Source: Bettongia penicillata ogilbyi
Taxonomy: Eukaryota; Chordata; Mammalia; Diprotodontia; Potoroidae
Assembly (NCBI GenBank): GCA_023548195.1
Contig: JAJHZJ010000028.1
Coordinates: 3,359,001-3,423,000 of the forward strand
Length of the DNA stretch: 64,000 bases
Reading direction: 5' to 3'
Shown here: one piece after another, positions 1 to 11,150 of the stretch
Layout of the letters: every line of letters starts with the position of its first letter
How positions within the stretch are numbered: the stretch's first letter is position 1
Made by a program: the position numbers and the translations under genes
The notes under the pieces: generated by a model
Told to the model about the DNA's origin: nothing
The model's input: the letters and a program-made list of their open reading frames with translations, nothing else
The model's database searches: none

Positions 1-530
1 CAGACACTCAGATAACCAGTAAGCATTTATTTAGTGCCTGTTGTGGGCCAGGCATTATGCTGGGTTCTAGGGGTGCTAAGACACAAGTGAAGTAAAACTT
101 ACCCTAGAGGAGCTTACATGCCATTAGGAGAGATAATATGGAAACATATAAGAAAGTAAAAAAGGCTATTGGAAAGGAGTTGTTGTGAGTAGTGGAGGGA
201 GAGGTAGATAGAGAGATGTAGAAATTGTCATGTGGGCTGAACGTCGGAGGACATTAGGGATTCAAAGAGAGTGATGTGAAGAGGGAGTGATGTCCAGGCA
301 TGGAGGGCAACCACTGCAATGGGAAGAAAATGAGAAGTAGAGTGTCATATTTAAGAAATAGCCAGGAAAGTCAGTCTGGCTGGATTGTAAATTACATAAA
401 GAGGAAAAATATAAAATTAGCATGAAAAGGTAGGTTGGAGGGAGGTTGCGAAGTTTCAATGTCAGAGGAATTTGTATTTGATCTCAGAGGTAATTGGGAA
501 CCATGGGGTACTATTAGAAAGAGGCGAAAA
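1..530 (-). repeat. LINE-2 (L2) 3' region, antisense
   Basis: The left edge carries the antisense L2 tail signature (catttatttagtgcctg, then gggccaggcattatgctggg) followed by the antisense body (gtatttgatctcagaggtaa). The same string order recurs at 10.37, 25.0, 28.2, 35.5 and 52.4 kb. Diverged by many substitutions, so old. Confidence 0.7.
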
Positions 531-829
531 CCTTCTCTAAGTTATAGACTAAGTCTTTGGAAGAGCCAAAAATATAACTCAAGATCCTCTATTTTTTAAG
601 TGTTATTTTACTTTTAATTTATGAAATAAAACAAACATTTTCATAATATAGTAGAATAATTAAAGATGATTGCACAAAAAACTGCAAAACGATTATGTGC
701 AACTTGCTATTCTTTTAAAATATATAATAAATTTATCATGTAAATCATGCCTTTTTTCTTTCTTTCTTTCTTTCCCCTTCCTCACCTTAGCATTCCTATA
801 TAGCACAAACAAAACTGTGTAAGAAGAGA

Positions 830-1428
830 TATTCCCTTTAAAATAACTCTAGACAGTATTAAATACCTAGGAGTATACCTGCTGAAACAAACCCAGGAAC
901 TATATATACAAAATTATAAAGAAAAACTTTTTATACAAATAAAATCAGATTTAAAAAATTGGAGAAATAGTAAGAGGTCTTGGGTTGGCAGGGCTAATAT
1001 TATAAAAATTGCAACTTTGCCTAAACTAATTGAATATTCAATGCTATCCCAATTAAATTACCAAAAAATTTTTTTACTGAATTAGAAAAAATAATAAAAT
1101 TCATTTGGAAGAATAAAAAAGTTAAGAATATAAAAGGAAATAATGAAAAAATGTAAAGAAAGGAGGTTTAGCAGTTCTAGATCTTACAAGGTAGTAATTA
1201 TTAAGACTATCTGGTATAAGCTAAGAAATAGAAAGGTAGGTCAATGGAACAGAGTAGACATACAATTTACAGCAGCAAATAAATATAGTAACCTTGTATT
1301 TGACAAATATAATAAAAACAAGTTTTTGGAATAAGAATTCATAATTTGGAAAAAATTGTTGGGAAAACTGGAAAGCAATGTGGCAGAAATTGGGCATAGA
1401 CCAATGCCTTATGCTATTTACCAAGATA
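830..1428 (+). mobile_element. L1 ORF2 fragment, sense (left half)
   Basis: Translated with frameshifts this gives IKYLGVYL, NYKEKLFIQIKSDLKNW, SWVGRANIIKIATLPKLIEY and FDKYNKNKFLE, the region after the reverse transcriptase domain of LINE-1 ORF2. Stops and frameshifts make it dead. It is split by the SINE at 1429-1741 and resumes at 1742. Confidence 0.82.
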
Positions 1429-1741
1429 GTGTGTTTGTCCTTTGTTGCCGAAGAAGACCATGCCATCAGAGAAATAATGACATGACTTGCACATGGCTTT
1501 GTTTTGAGTGAGGGAGGGCTGTGCAGGTCACCAGCCGCACTTCTCTTCCAGAGCCATCTGAATCCAGTGACAAGATATTCATCAGGATGACTGGAGATGA
1601 CCCAGGATGAGGCAATTGGGGTTAAGTGACTTGTCCAAGGTCACTCAGCTAGTGAGTGTCAAGTGTCTGAGGTGAGATTTGAACTCAGGTCCTCCTGACT
1701 CCTGCACTGGTGCTCTATCCACTGCATCACTTAATTGCCCC
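1429..1741 (-). mobile_element. Composite tRNA-headed SINE inserted in L1, antisense
   Basis: It is flanked by a perfect 13-bp target-site duplication, atttaccaagata, at 1416-1428 and 1742-1754. On the minus strand the head (1741-1640) reads as a tRNA-like unit with a B-box-like gagttcaaatctc. The rest of the body (about 1435-1630) is not the usual CORE-SINE tail, so this is a different SINE family from the MAR1-type copies elsewhere in the window; it may use an RTE-type tail. Confidence 0.8.
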
Positions 1742-1990
1742 ATTTACCAAGATAAGGTCAAAATGGATACATGACCTAGCTATAAAGAGATATATCACAA
1801 GAAAATTTGAAGAACATAGAATATATTACTAGACTTATGGATAGATGAACAGTTTATGAATAAACAAGAGATAGAGAGCAAAGTTAGGGATAAAAAAAGA
1901 TAACCTATTTTCTCCTCTATCAGAGATGGAATTTACAAGAGTAAGAAAGTTAACAAAATCTCCAGGAACCTAAAATAGCAAAATGTAATA
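1742..1990 (+). mobile_element. L1 ORF2 fragment, sense (right half)
   Basis: Continues the L1 broken at 1428: aaaatggatacatgacctag and gaacaagagatagaga-like strings match the same ORF2 segment seen in the L1 at 9.8-10.0 kb (minus strand). It fades out near 1990. Confidence 0.7.
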
Positions 1991-2039
1991 ATTTTTCAAC
2001 ATGATGAATATATGCTGTAATTACTGTGTGCCAGGTTCA

Positions 2040-2215
2040 GCAGGATATACAAAGATTATTGGACCATAGCTTTAGACCTAAGGGCTCTTAGATGTCCATT
2101 AATCCAACCCCCACCATATTTTTTTAACAGATGATGCAATTAGAGAGGTAAAAAGACCTGCCCAACGTCACATATTTACTGAGTGACAGGATTTGTACCA
2201 TATTCCATGTACTCT
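2040..2215 (-). repeat. MIR-type SINE fragment, antisense
   Basis: Carries the antisense MIR core order (acagatgatgcaattagag, then gacctgcccaacgtcacat, then gagtgacaggatttg). A second short antisense MIR-like scrap lies at about 2530-2580. The remainder of 1990-3640 holds no gene I can recognise apart from an (AT)n run at 3269-3281. Confidence 0.6.
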
Positions 2216-3649
2216 AAATTTATACAATCATAAAATAAGCATAAAAGAAAACATAATTCCTGCTCTCAAGAATCTTATAATCTAGCAAATTTTAAAATGA
2301 TTATCTCTAACTAATTACAAAAAGTTATCTCTTTTACTACAGTTGCGTGTATATATGTTCTTGCTACTCAGTCCATTGTTATTCATATCAAAGCTTTGCA
2401 ATCTATGATTTCCATACATTTATGCTTTATCCCAACCATTGTTACAACTGATAATTTGTCTGTTTTACTTGCATATTTAAACTATCTTATTGTAACCCTA
2501 GGAAGAAAAGGAATTAGGGGAAGAAAACCAGCATTTTAGCATTGGAAGGAATCTTAGGGATCATGTAGTCCTCAACAGGAATCATCTCAGGCAACTTGTC
2601 TTCTGGTCTCTCCCTGAAGATTCCCCGGTAACAAGGAACCCATTATTTTACATGACAGCTTATTTCACCTTTAGGTAACTATAGTTGTTAAGGAGGTTCT
2701 CTTTATATCAAACTGAAATCGGGCTCTCTATACATTCTCCTTATTGCTTCTACTTCTAGCATCTGAGGCTAAGCAGGACAAGTCTGATCTGTCTTTCAAA
2801 TACTGTAAGACATCTATCGTCTAAGTCATACCTTTTCATTTCCTTTGACTAGTGCTCAGCTCTAGCTGGTTGGTTGAATAATTAACTGATCCCCTTGCCA
2901 TTTGAATAAATTAAGGAGTTTGGCATATCTGCTAAAAATCTTTTCTCTGATTTGACGTTTGCCAAAATTTGCTAGGGTGACTAATGCCCAAATCCCCCTA
3001 CTTCGCAGGATATTCCCAATTTCTTTGAATGATAAATTGCGTGCTTTGATTTCCACCCACACAAACATATATTTTTTCTCCAAGAAACTCAGTTTTCCCA
3101 AGTGGCACATCTTAGTTAGTAGTCAGAGATGCAGTTTCAGTAAATCTTGAAAGATACAGATAGAATTTTCAATTACTCCAAGAGTAGAGGTTTTTTATTA
3201 TTTTTTTTAAAAGGCCATGTGGAGAGTGTTGGAGGTAAGATAGAATAAGAAAGAGGATTAGTTTAAATATATATATATATATTCAAAATAGGTTCTTGGT
3301 TAAACTTTCTTGGATATTTTATTTAATTTTCAATTATTCTTGCGGGAGATGGTTTAGCCCATTAAACTTTATTTCCATTTATGTGTCAGAATAACAATGC
3401 TGAGTTTTTTTTCCCATCCTCATTTAGGAATGACTAAAAATCCTCCCCTTGGAAGGAACTAGGGAATTTGTTCATTAGCCACAGTGCATACCACCTTAGC
3501 AAACAATAAATCATAACAAAGGTGTTTGGCAGGCACACCAAACCCTTAATTTATTCCAGTATCCAGGGAATCAGTTAGTTACTCAACCAACCAGTAAAGG
3601 CTGAGGACTGGGTGCTTGAGTGCTATGGGGATATAAGAGATAGGTAATT

Positions 3650-5945
3650 GGGGTGGAGTCAAGATGGTAGAGTAAAAGTAGAGACTTGCCAGAGCTCTTC
3701 CCCCAAACCCAGCCAAATACCTGTAAAAAATGACTCTAAACAAATTCGGGAGCTGCAGAACTCACAGAATGATGAAGTGAAGCAAATCTCCAGCCCAAGA
3801 TAGCCTGTGTCTTCCAAGACAGAAGGTGAATGGGAAGTGGAAATCATGTTGGGCTGGGAGCAGAGCACAGTCCAGCATGGGCTGCACAGGCACAGACAGG
3901 ACCTGAACAGGCCTCAGGGGGATTGAATCACTGGCACCTGTGGTGGTTTCCAGACTTCACAATCCCAAAACCATGAGGACAAATTGCAAAGTCAGTGGAA
4001 AAAACCTGAAGATGTGTGAGACAGTAGAGTGGTCCAGTGCCAGCCCTAGGGCAGCAGAGGTGGCAGAGGAGCCTGGAGCACTAGGCCCACAGATTGTGGG
4101 GGATTGAGCTGCTAACAGTATACCCCCAAACTCCTCAGGAAGCAGAGAACTACCTTGACAAAGAGCTCAAAAGTCAAGTAATTGACTGGGAAAATGAACA
4201 AAAACAAGGAAAAAATCAGACTATAGAATCTTACTCTGGTGGCAAGGAAGATCAAAACCTACAACCAGAAAGAGACAACAAAGTCAAAACTCCTACATCA
4301 AAAGTTTCCAAGAAAAATATGAATTGGTCTCAGCTCATGGAAGAGCTCAAAAAGGATTTTGAAAATCAAGTAAGAGAAGTAGAGGAAAAAATGGGGGGAA
4401 AAACTAGTGATGCAAGAAAATAATGAAAAATGAGTCAACTGCTTGCTAAAGGGGACCCCAAAATGCGGCAGAAAATAACACTTTAAAAATAGACTAACCC
4501 AAATGGCAAAAGAGATACAACAAGCCAATGAGAATGCCTTAAAAGGCAAAATTGGACAAATGGAAAAGGAGGTCCAAAAGCTCACTGAAGAAAATAATTC
4601 CTTCAAAATTAGAAGGGAGCAGATGGAAGCTAATGACTTTATGAAAAATCAAGAAATTGTAAACCCAAACCAAAAGAATGAAAAAATAGCAGACAACATG
4701 AAATATCTCTCTGGAAAAACAACTGACCTGGAAAACAGATCCAGGAGAGATAATTTAAGAATTATGGGACTACTAGAAAGTCATGATCAAAAAAAAAAGC
4801 CTAGACATCATCTTTCAAGAAATTATCAAGGAAAACTACCCTGAGATTCTAGAACCAGAGGGTAAAATAGATACTGAAAAAATCCACTGATTATCTTTTG
4901 AAAGAGCTGCCAAAAGGAAAACTCCTAGGAATATTGTGGCCAAATTCCAGAGCTCCCAGATCAAGGAGAAAAGATTGTGAGCAGCCATAAAAAAACAATC
5001 CTAGTATTGTGGAAATACAATCAGGATAACACAAGATCTAGCAGCTTCTACATTAAGGGGTAGGAGAGCTTGGAATATGATATTCTGGAGGTCAAAGAAG
5101 CTAGGATTAAAACCAAGAATCATTTACACAGCAGAGATGAATTGAATACTTCAGGGGGAAAAATTGATATTCAATGAAATAGAGGACTTTCAAGCATTCT
5201 TGATGAAAAGACCAGAGCTTAATAGAAAATTACAAGAATCAAGAGAAGCATAAACAGTTAAACAGAAAAGAGAAACCATAAGGGACTTACTAAACTTGAA
5301 CTGTTTATATTCCTATATAGAAAGATAATATTTGAAACTTTTCTCAGTATTAGGGTAGTTGGAGAAATTATATATATAGACAGAGGACATAGGGTGAGTT
5401 GAATATGAAGGATGATATCTCAAAAAATAAATTTAGTGGGTGAGAGAGGAATATATTGGGAGGAGAAAGGGAAAAATAGAATGGAGTAACATCTCTCATA
5501 TAAAAGAGAGAAAAAAAGCTTTTTCAATGGAGGGGAAGAGGGGGGAGATAAAAGGAAAAGAGTGAACCTTACTGTCATCTCATTTGGCTTAAGGAGGGAA
5601 TAACATGCACACTCAATTTGGTATAAAATCTATCTTTCACTTTAGGAACATAGAGGAGAAAAGGATAAGCAAGGGTTGAGGATGGGGATGATAAAAGGGA
5701 AAGCAAATGAGAGGAGCAGGTAATTAGAAGTAAACACTTCTGAGGAGGGTCAGGGTCAAAAGAGAGAATAGAATAAACAGGGTGCAGGATAGGATGGAGG
5801 GAAATATAGTTAGTCTTTCACAATATGACTGTTACAGAAGTGCTTTGCATGACTACACATGTATAATCTATATCAAATTGTTTAACTTCTCAATGGGATG
5901 GGTGGGGAAGGAGGAAGGGAGAGGAATTGGAAACTCAGAGTTTTT
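3650..5945 (+). mobile_element. HAL1 (half-L1) element A, sense, 5' UTR and ORF1 part
   Basis: The 5' end (gtggagtcaagatggtagag) matches the 5' ends of the HAL1 copies at 9.77, 16.31 and 22.55 kb. Order: about 540 bp of 5' UTR, decayed ORF1, then 3' UTR with no trace of ORF2. The 3' tail is displaced to 10048-10338 by a nested insertion. Outer target-site duplication: agataggtaatt (3638-3649) and agataggcaatc (10339-10350). Removing the insertion leaves about 2.6 kb, consistent with the other full-length copies. Confidence 0.82.
4191..5253 (+). pseudogene. HAL1 element A ORF1 (L1 ORF1p-like), decayed
   Basis: Two open stretches remain, 4094-4423 and 4503-4844. They show the coiled-coil region (NMNWSQLMEELKKDFENQ; QMEKEVQKLTEENNSFKIR) and the start of the RRM-like domain (TDLENRSRRDNLRIMGL). 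Frameshifts and stops separate them, and the C-terminal domain is readable only in pieces to about 5253 (EDFQAFLMKRPEL). L1 ORF1p-family proteins are trimeric RNA-binding chaperones; this copy cannot be functional. Confidence 0.8.
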
Positions 5946-6954
5946 TTTTAAGGTCCTACACATTCATTCTTATTAAATGCATTTTCACCTTAGTCATGTT
6001 GCATAGAATTAAAATGAATGGGAGAAACCATGAAAACAAAACAAAACATAACACAAGAGAAAATGGCCTGCTTCATTCTGTGATCCAGTTCCACAGTTCT
6101 TTCCCTGGATATGGAAGGCATGTTGCCTCAAGAGTCCACTGGGAATTTTTTTAGTCTTTGCATTGCTGTGAAGGGATGTCTATCAGAAAAATTCCTTGCA
6201 CACTATGTTGTTGCTATGTATAAAGTTCTCCTGGTTCTGCTCCTTTCACTCAGCATCATTTCATATAGGTCCTTCCAGGCCTCTCTGAAGTTTTCCTGTT
6301 CGTCATTTCTTATAGCACAATAGTATTCAATTACATTTATGTACCACAACTTGTTCAGCCATTCCCCAATTGATGAGCATCCCTTTGATTTCCAGTTCTT
6401 GGCCACCACAAAGAGAGCTGCTATAAATATTTTTATACACAGGGAACCCATTCCCATTCTTATGATCTCTTTGGGATACAATCTTAGAAGCATTATTGCT
6501 GGGTCAAAAGATATGCACAATTTTGTAGCACTTTGGGCATAGTTCCAAATTGCTCTGCAGGATGGTGGGATCAGCTCACAGCTCCACCAACAATGAATTA
6601 GTGTTCCAATTCTCCCACATCTTCTCCAACTTTTATCATCTTCCTGTTCTGTCATGTTTGCCAATCGGATAGGTGTGATGTGGTACCTCAGAGTTGTTTT
6701 CATTTCCATCTCTCTAATCAATCGTGATTTAGAGCATTTTTTCTTATGACTATAGATAGCTTTAATTCCTTTCTCTGAAAACTCCTGTTCATATCCTTTG
6801 CCCATTTATCAATTGGGGAATGACTTGTATTCTTGTACATTTGACTCAGTTCTCTATGTATTTTAGAAATGAGGTCTTTATCACAGACACTAGTTGCAAA
6901 AATTCTTTCCCAGTTTTCTGCTTCTCTCCTTATCTTGGTTAAATTGGGTTTATT
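5946..6954 (-). mobile_element. L1 3' end and ORF2 C-terminus, antisense, inserted in HAL1 A (left half)
   Basis: The 3' end is at about 5950 and the element is 5'-truncated near 10047. Flanking duplications ttggaaactcagagttttt (left, about 5927-5945) and the related gtggaactcaaagttttt (right, about 10048-10065) are the interrupted HAL1 A tail. The minus strand 6203-6805 is open for 200 codons and reads TTLRYHITPIRLANM, WRRCGRIGTLIHCWW, LYPKEI and [13 protein letters not shown], the conserved C-terminus of L1 ORF2. Broken in two by HAL1 B. Confidence 0.88.
6203..6805 (-). pseudogene. L1 ORF2 C-terminal fragment (open 200 codons)
   Basis: Contains the zinc-knuckle-like region of ORF2 (RRCGRIGTLIHCWWSCELIP with its two cysteines and histidine) and NKLWYINVIEYYCAIRNDEQ. 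The endonuclease and reverse transcriptase domains are absent, so it is a dead fragment despite the long open frame. Confidence 0.85.
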
Positions 6955-7797
6955 TGTGCAAAAACTTTTTTTTTTAATAAAAATTTATTTATTTAAGTTT
7001 TTACATTCATTTTCACAAAATTTTGGGTTCCAAATTTTCTCCCCATTTCTCCCCCTCCACCCACCCCAATACACCGAGCATTCTAATTTCCCCTATCACC
7101 AATCTGTCCGCTCTTCTATCTTCCCTCCCTTCCCTTGTCCCCATCTTCTCTTTTGTCCTGTAGGGCCAGATGACCTTCTATTCCCCATTAACTGTATTTC
7201 TTATTTCCTAGTAGCAAGAACAATACTCAACAGTTGCTTCTACAACTTTGACTTCCAACTTCTCTCCATCCCTCCCTCCCCACCCATTCCCTTTGGGAAG
7301 GCAGGCAATTCAATATAGGCCATATCTGTGTAGTTTTGCAAATGACTTCCATAATAGTCGTGTTGTGTAAGACTAACTATATTTCCCTCCATCCTATCCT
7401 GCCCCCCATTGTTTCTATTCTCTCTTTTGATCCTGTCTCTCCCTGAGGGTTGACTTCAAATTGCTCCCTCCTCCCATTGCCCTCCCTTCCATCATCCCCC
7501 CCACCCTGCTTATCCCCTTCTCCCCCACTTTCCTGTATTGTAAGATAGGTTTTCATACCAAAATAAGTGTGCATTTTATTCATTCCTTTAGTCAAACGTG
7601 ATGAGAGTAAACTTCATGTTTTTTTCTCAGCTCTCCTCTTTTTCCCTCCACTAAAAAGTCTCCTGCTTGCCTCTTGAATGAGAGATAATTTATCCCATTC
7701 CATTTCACCCTCTCTCCTCCCACTACATTTCTCTCTCACCATTTACCTTTATTTCTTTTAAGATATGATCCCACCCTATTCATTTCACTCTGTTTTC

Positions 7798-7875
7798 TCT
7801 GTCTCTGTGTGTGCGTGCATGTGTGTATGTGCATGTGCGTGCATGCGTGTACATGTGTGTGTGCGTGTGTGTAGT
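7798..7875 (+). repeat. (TG)n-rich microsatellite in HAL1 B 3' UTR
   Basis: Imperfect TG/TGCATG alternating purine-pyrimidine run. The same position in HAL1 D (20425-20540) holds a (TATG)n run, so the repeat seed is part of the element's 3' UTR. Confidence 0.8.
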
Positions 7876-8006
7876 CCCACCAACTGCCCAGATACTGAAA
7901 AGTTTTAAGAGTTAGAAATATTGTCTTTCCATGTAGGAATGTAAAAGTTCACCTTTGGTAAGTCCCTTATGACTTCTCTTTGCTGTTTGCTTTTTCATGC
8001 TTCTTC

Positions 8007-9108
8007 TCATTCTTGTGTTTGAAAGTGAAATTTTCTTTTCAGCTCTGGTCTTTCCATCAAGAATGCTTGAAAGTCCTCTGTTTCATTGAAAGACCATATT
8101 CTCCCCTGAAGTATTATACTCAGTTTTGCTGGGTAGGTGATTTTTGGTTTCAGTCCTAGTTCCTTTGACTTCTGGAATATTCCATTCCATGCCCTTCGAT
8201 CCCTTAATGTAGAAGCTGCTAGATCTTGTGTTATCCTGATTGTATTTCCACAATACTGGAATTGTTTCTTTCTAGCTGCTTGCAATATTTTCTCCTTGAC
8301 CTGGGAATTCTGGAATTTGGCCACAGTGTTCCTAGGAGTTTCTCTTTTTGGATCTCTTTCAGGTGGTGATCGATGGATTCCTTCAATACTTATTTTGCCC
8401 TCTGGTTCTAGAATGTCAGGGCAGTTTTCCTTGATAATTTCATGAAAGATGATGTCTAGGCTCTTTTTTTGATCATGGCTTTCAGGTAATCCCATAATTT
8501 TTAAATTGTCTCTCCTGGATCTATTTTCCAGGTCAGTTGTTTTTCCAATGAGATATTTCACATTATCTTCCATTTTTTTCATTCTTTTGCTTTTGTTTGG
8601 TGATTTCTTGGTTTCTCATAAAGTCATTAGCCTCCATCTGTTCCATTCTAATTTTGAGAGAACTATTTTCTTCAGTGAGCTTTTGAACCTCTTTTTCCAT
8701 TTGGCTAATTTTGCTTTTGAAAGTATTCTTCTCTCCATTGGCTTTTTGAACCTCTTTTGCCAATTGAGTGAGCCTATTTTTCAAGGTGTTATTTTCTTCA
8801 GCATTTTTTTGGGTCTCCTTTAGCAAGGTATTGACCCATTTTTCATGCTTTTCTTGCATCTCTCTCATTTCTCTTCCCAATTTTTCCTCCACCTGTCTAA
8901 CTTGCTTTTCAAAATCCTTTCTGAGCTCTTCCATGGCCTGAGCCCACTGGATATCTATTTCGGGTGTTTGGGGTACAGAGGCCTTGGCTTCTATGTCTTT
9001 CCCTGATGGTAAGCATTGTTCTTCCTCATCAGAAAGGAAAGGAGGAAACATCTGTTCACCAAGAAAGTAATCTTCTATGGTCTTATTTTTTTTCCCTTTT
9101 CTGGGCAT
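8007..9108 (-). pseudogene. HAL1 element B ORF1 (L1 ORF1p-like), one frameshift
   Basis: Two overlapping open segments, 9108-8563 (181 residues from ATG) and 8582-8007 (191 residues), cover one ORF1 of about 365 codons. Domains: N-terminal tail with MPRKGKKNKTIEDYF, a heptad-rich coiled coil (EELRKDFEKQVRQVEEKL through QMEKEVQKLTEENSSLK), an RRM-like domain (LENRSRRDNLKIMGLPES) and a C-terminal domain (RDRRAWNGIFQKSKELG). The break is in a 7-A run where element A has 6, consistent with a one-base insertion. No other inactivating change is visible. Confidence 0.88.
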
Positions 9109-9792
9109 TTTCCCAGCTAGTTACTTGACTTCTGAGATTCCTCTCCACTCCTGCCTAGATCTGCCCAGCTAGTGCTTGGGGTCTGAGATTCAAATGCTGC
9201 TCCCCACCCTCAGGTCTTTCAGCAGCGGGCGTGGCTGCTATTCAATGTGAGCTTAAGTTCTGGTGCTCAGGTGGGGGCAGGGCCACCTCTCAGGCTCAGT
9301 TCCCTCAGGGGGTTTATACAGAGATCTTCAGTAATGGATCTGAGGTCCTGCCTATTCCAGGAGCCCCTGGCTGCTGCTGCCTCTGCTGCTGCCTCCCCAC
9401 GGGAGCCTGAGTTATGGAGACACCCTGCTCCCCTCTCAGTCAGGCCAGAAGTCTCTCTCACTGTCCTGTAGCGCCTGTGGGCACCTGAGGGACCTTCACG
9501 GCCGCCAGAGATTCAGTCCCTGAAGCCTGCTTGGATCTGCTCCTCTCGAGGCCACGTGGCCAGGGCAGGGCTGGGCTCCACTGTCTGGTGCATGATGGAC
9601 CTTTGGTACCAGTTTTTCAGGGCTCTCTGGAATGGAAATCTCCTCCACTGTGTTGCTGCGTGGCTTCCACTGCTCCAGAATTTGCGGGGAGTTCTTTTTA
9701 CAGGAAATTTATGGGTTGTGGGTTCAGAGCTAGCATGTGTGAGTCTTTCTACTCCACCATTTTGGCTCCTCCCCCTCTGTGCAAAAACTTTT

Positions 9793-10047
9793 GAGTTTAA
9801 TGTAAGCAAAATTATACATTTTGCACTTCATAATGTTCTCTATCTCTTGTTCAGTCAAACATTTCTTCATTCCCCATAAATCTGACAGATACACTATTCC
9901 TTTCTCCCCTAATTTGTTTACAGTCTTTATCCCTAGATCATGTATCCATTTGGACTTTATTCTTGTGTATGGTGTCAGGCATTGGTCTATGCCCAGTTTT
10001 CACCACGCTGTTATCCGGTTTTCCCAGTAATTTTTCTCAAACAGTGA
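9793..10047 (-). mobile_element. L1 ORF2 fragment, antisense (right half)
   Basis: Continuation of the L1 interrupted at 6954. On the minus strand it reads through YIKLKSFCTNK and the conserved segment upstream of it. It ends near 10047, where HAL1 A resumes. Confidence 0.82.
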
Positions 10048-10338
10048 GTGGAACTCAAAGTTTTTAAAATGAATGTGAAAATTGTTTTTACATGCATCTG
10101 GGAAATGAGATATACAGGCAATGGAGTATAGAAATCTATCTTTCCCATCAAGAAAATAGAGGGGAAAGGGATAAGAGAACGAAGGAGTGTGATAGAAGGG
10201 AGGGCAGGTTGGGAGAAGGGGTAATCAGAATATACACTATCTTGGGGTGGGCAGAGGGGAGAGATGGGGAGAAATTTTGGAATTCAAAATCTTGTGGAGG
10301 TGAATGTTGAAAACTAAAAATTAATTAATTAAAACAAA
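10048..10338 (+). mobile_element. HAL1 element A, 3' tail
   Basis: Resumes the 3' UTR interrupted at 5945: ggaactcaaagtttttaaaa, then a purine-rich block, then gaggtgaatgttgaaaac and an AT-rich tail. The order matches the 3' ends of HAL1 B and D read on their own strands. Confidence 0.8.
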
Positions 10339-10365
10339 AGATAGGCAATCAAACAACTCCAACCT

Positions 10366-10665
10366 ATGAATATTTACTGAGCATCTATCATATACAGGGG
10401 ACTGGGTTAGGTGTAGAAGATACCAAGAAGTCTGCCTCCACTTCCAATGATCTAGTTGGAAAGAAAAGATCAACATACACAAAGTAATTAGCAAAAATAT
10501 AGCAAAACTTAATGAAGTACTAATATTTTGATGAGAACTATAGAAATTTTACAAAAGGTGAAGGGTGATGATGATATGATCTAGAAGAGTCAGAAAAGGT
10601 TTATTGGAGGTTGAATAATTTGAGCTGGACCTCAAATGATAAACAGGATTTGGAGAGAACAAAGG
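10366..10665 (-). repeat. LINE-2 3' region, antisense
   Basis: Antisense L2 tail (ctgagcatctatcatataca) followed by the usual L2 body strings, ending with gagctggacctcaaatgat. Confidence 0.65.
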
Positions 10666-10675
10666 GCACATTTCA

Positions 10676-10859
10676 AGTGTGTTTTAAACCTGTGTTTAAT
10701 GTATTTTCAAAAACGTTTTCATAACCACATTTCAACATTTGAAATCCTTGTGTATTTTATGTTATGCAATTAAGAATGGTATTCTGAGGGTAGGTCCATA
10801 AGCTTCAGACTGTCAGTGGGGTTCATAATGCAAAACAAAAAATAAGTTTAGAATCCCTG
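10676..10859. mobile_element. Small hAT-like non-autonomous DNA element (MITE), old
   Basis: The left end resembles the terminal string caggggttcttaacctg and the right end reads aagtttagaatccctg, an imperfect inverted repeat. The interior (tattctgagggtaggtccat, then cagactgtcagtggggttca) matches the copy at 58157-58330. Confidence 0.55.
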
Positions 10860-10924
10860 AAATAGAAGGAATTGAGGGGTTTGGTTAAATGAATTTTTGG
10901 ATGGGCTGAAGGTTGAATAGAAAG

Positions 10925-11150
10925 CTTCAGAGGCAGCATGCTATAGTGGGTAGAGAACCAGCTTTGAAGGCAGAAAGATGGGCTTAAGTCAAACCTTTCA
11001 GCACTGTCAGGTTCAGGGAAGCATCTGACAAATGACTGTATGATTCTGTGAAAGTTTCAAATCTCTCAGTCCTCTGGGCAATTCTCTAACACTACAGTAG
11101 CAGAGAAGGTACTAGTCTGCATTGGTTGAGGCAGTTTCTTATATCAACTA
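10925..11150 (+). repeat. MIR-type SINE, sense
   Basis: Head string atagtgggtagagaaccagc, then a degraded body with caaatctctcagtcctctgggc. Beyond it, 11150-11870 has no recognisable gene or repeat. Confidence 0.55.

Larger units (their letters stand above)
6970..9777 (-). mobile_element. HAL1 element B, antisense, full length, nested in the L1
   Basis: It has a perfect 15-bp target-site duplication, tgtgcaaaaactttt, at 6955-6969 and 9778-9792, so insertion is comparatively recent. Length is 2.8 kb: on the minus strand a 5' end reading ggagccaaaatggtgg, a GC-rich 5' UTR of about 670 bp with several CpGs, one ORF1 (9108-8007), a 1-kb 3' UTR with a pyrimidine-rich + strand, and a short A-rich tail. 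No ORF2 is present and the TSD shows none was lost by truncation. This is the half-L1 architecture. Mobilisation presumably depended on L1 ORF2 protein supplied in trans. Confidence 0.9.

Noticed and set aside
6869..7318. 149-codon + strand open frame
   Set aside because: It is antisense to the L1 and HAL1 B 3' UTR; the pyrimidine-rich strand gives a spurious frame.
9247..9879. Several open frames on both strands near 9.2-9.9 kb
   Set aside because: They lie in the GC-rich 5' UTR of HAL1 B and its junction with the L1; no match to any protein family.
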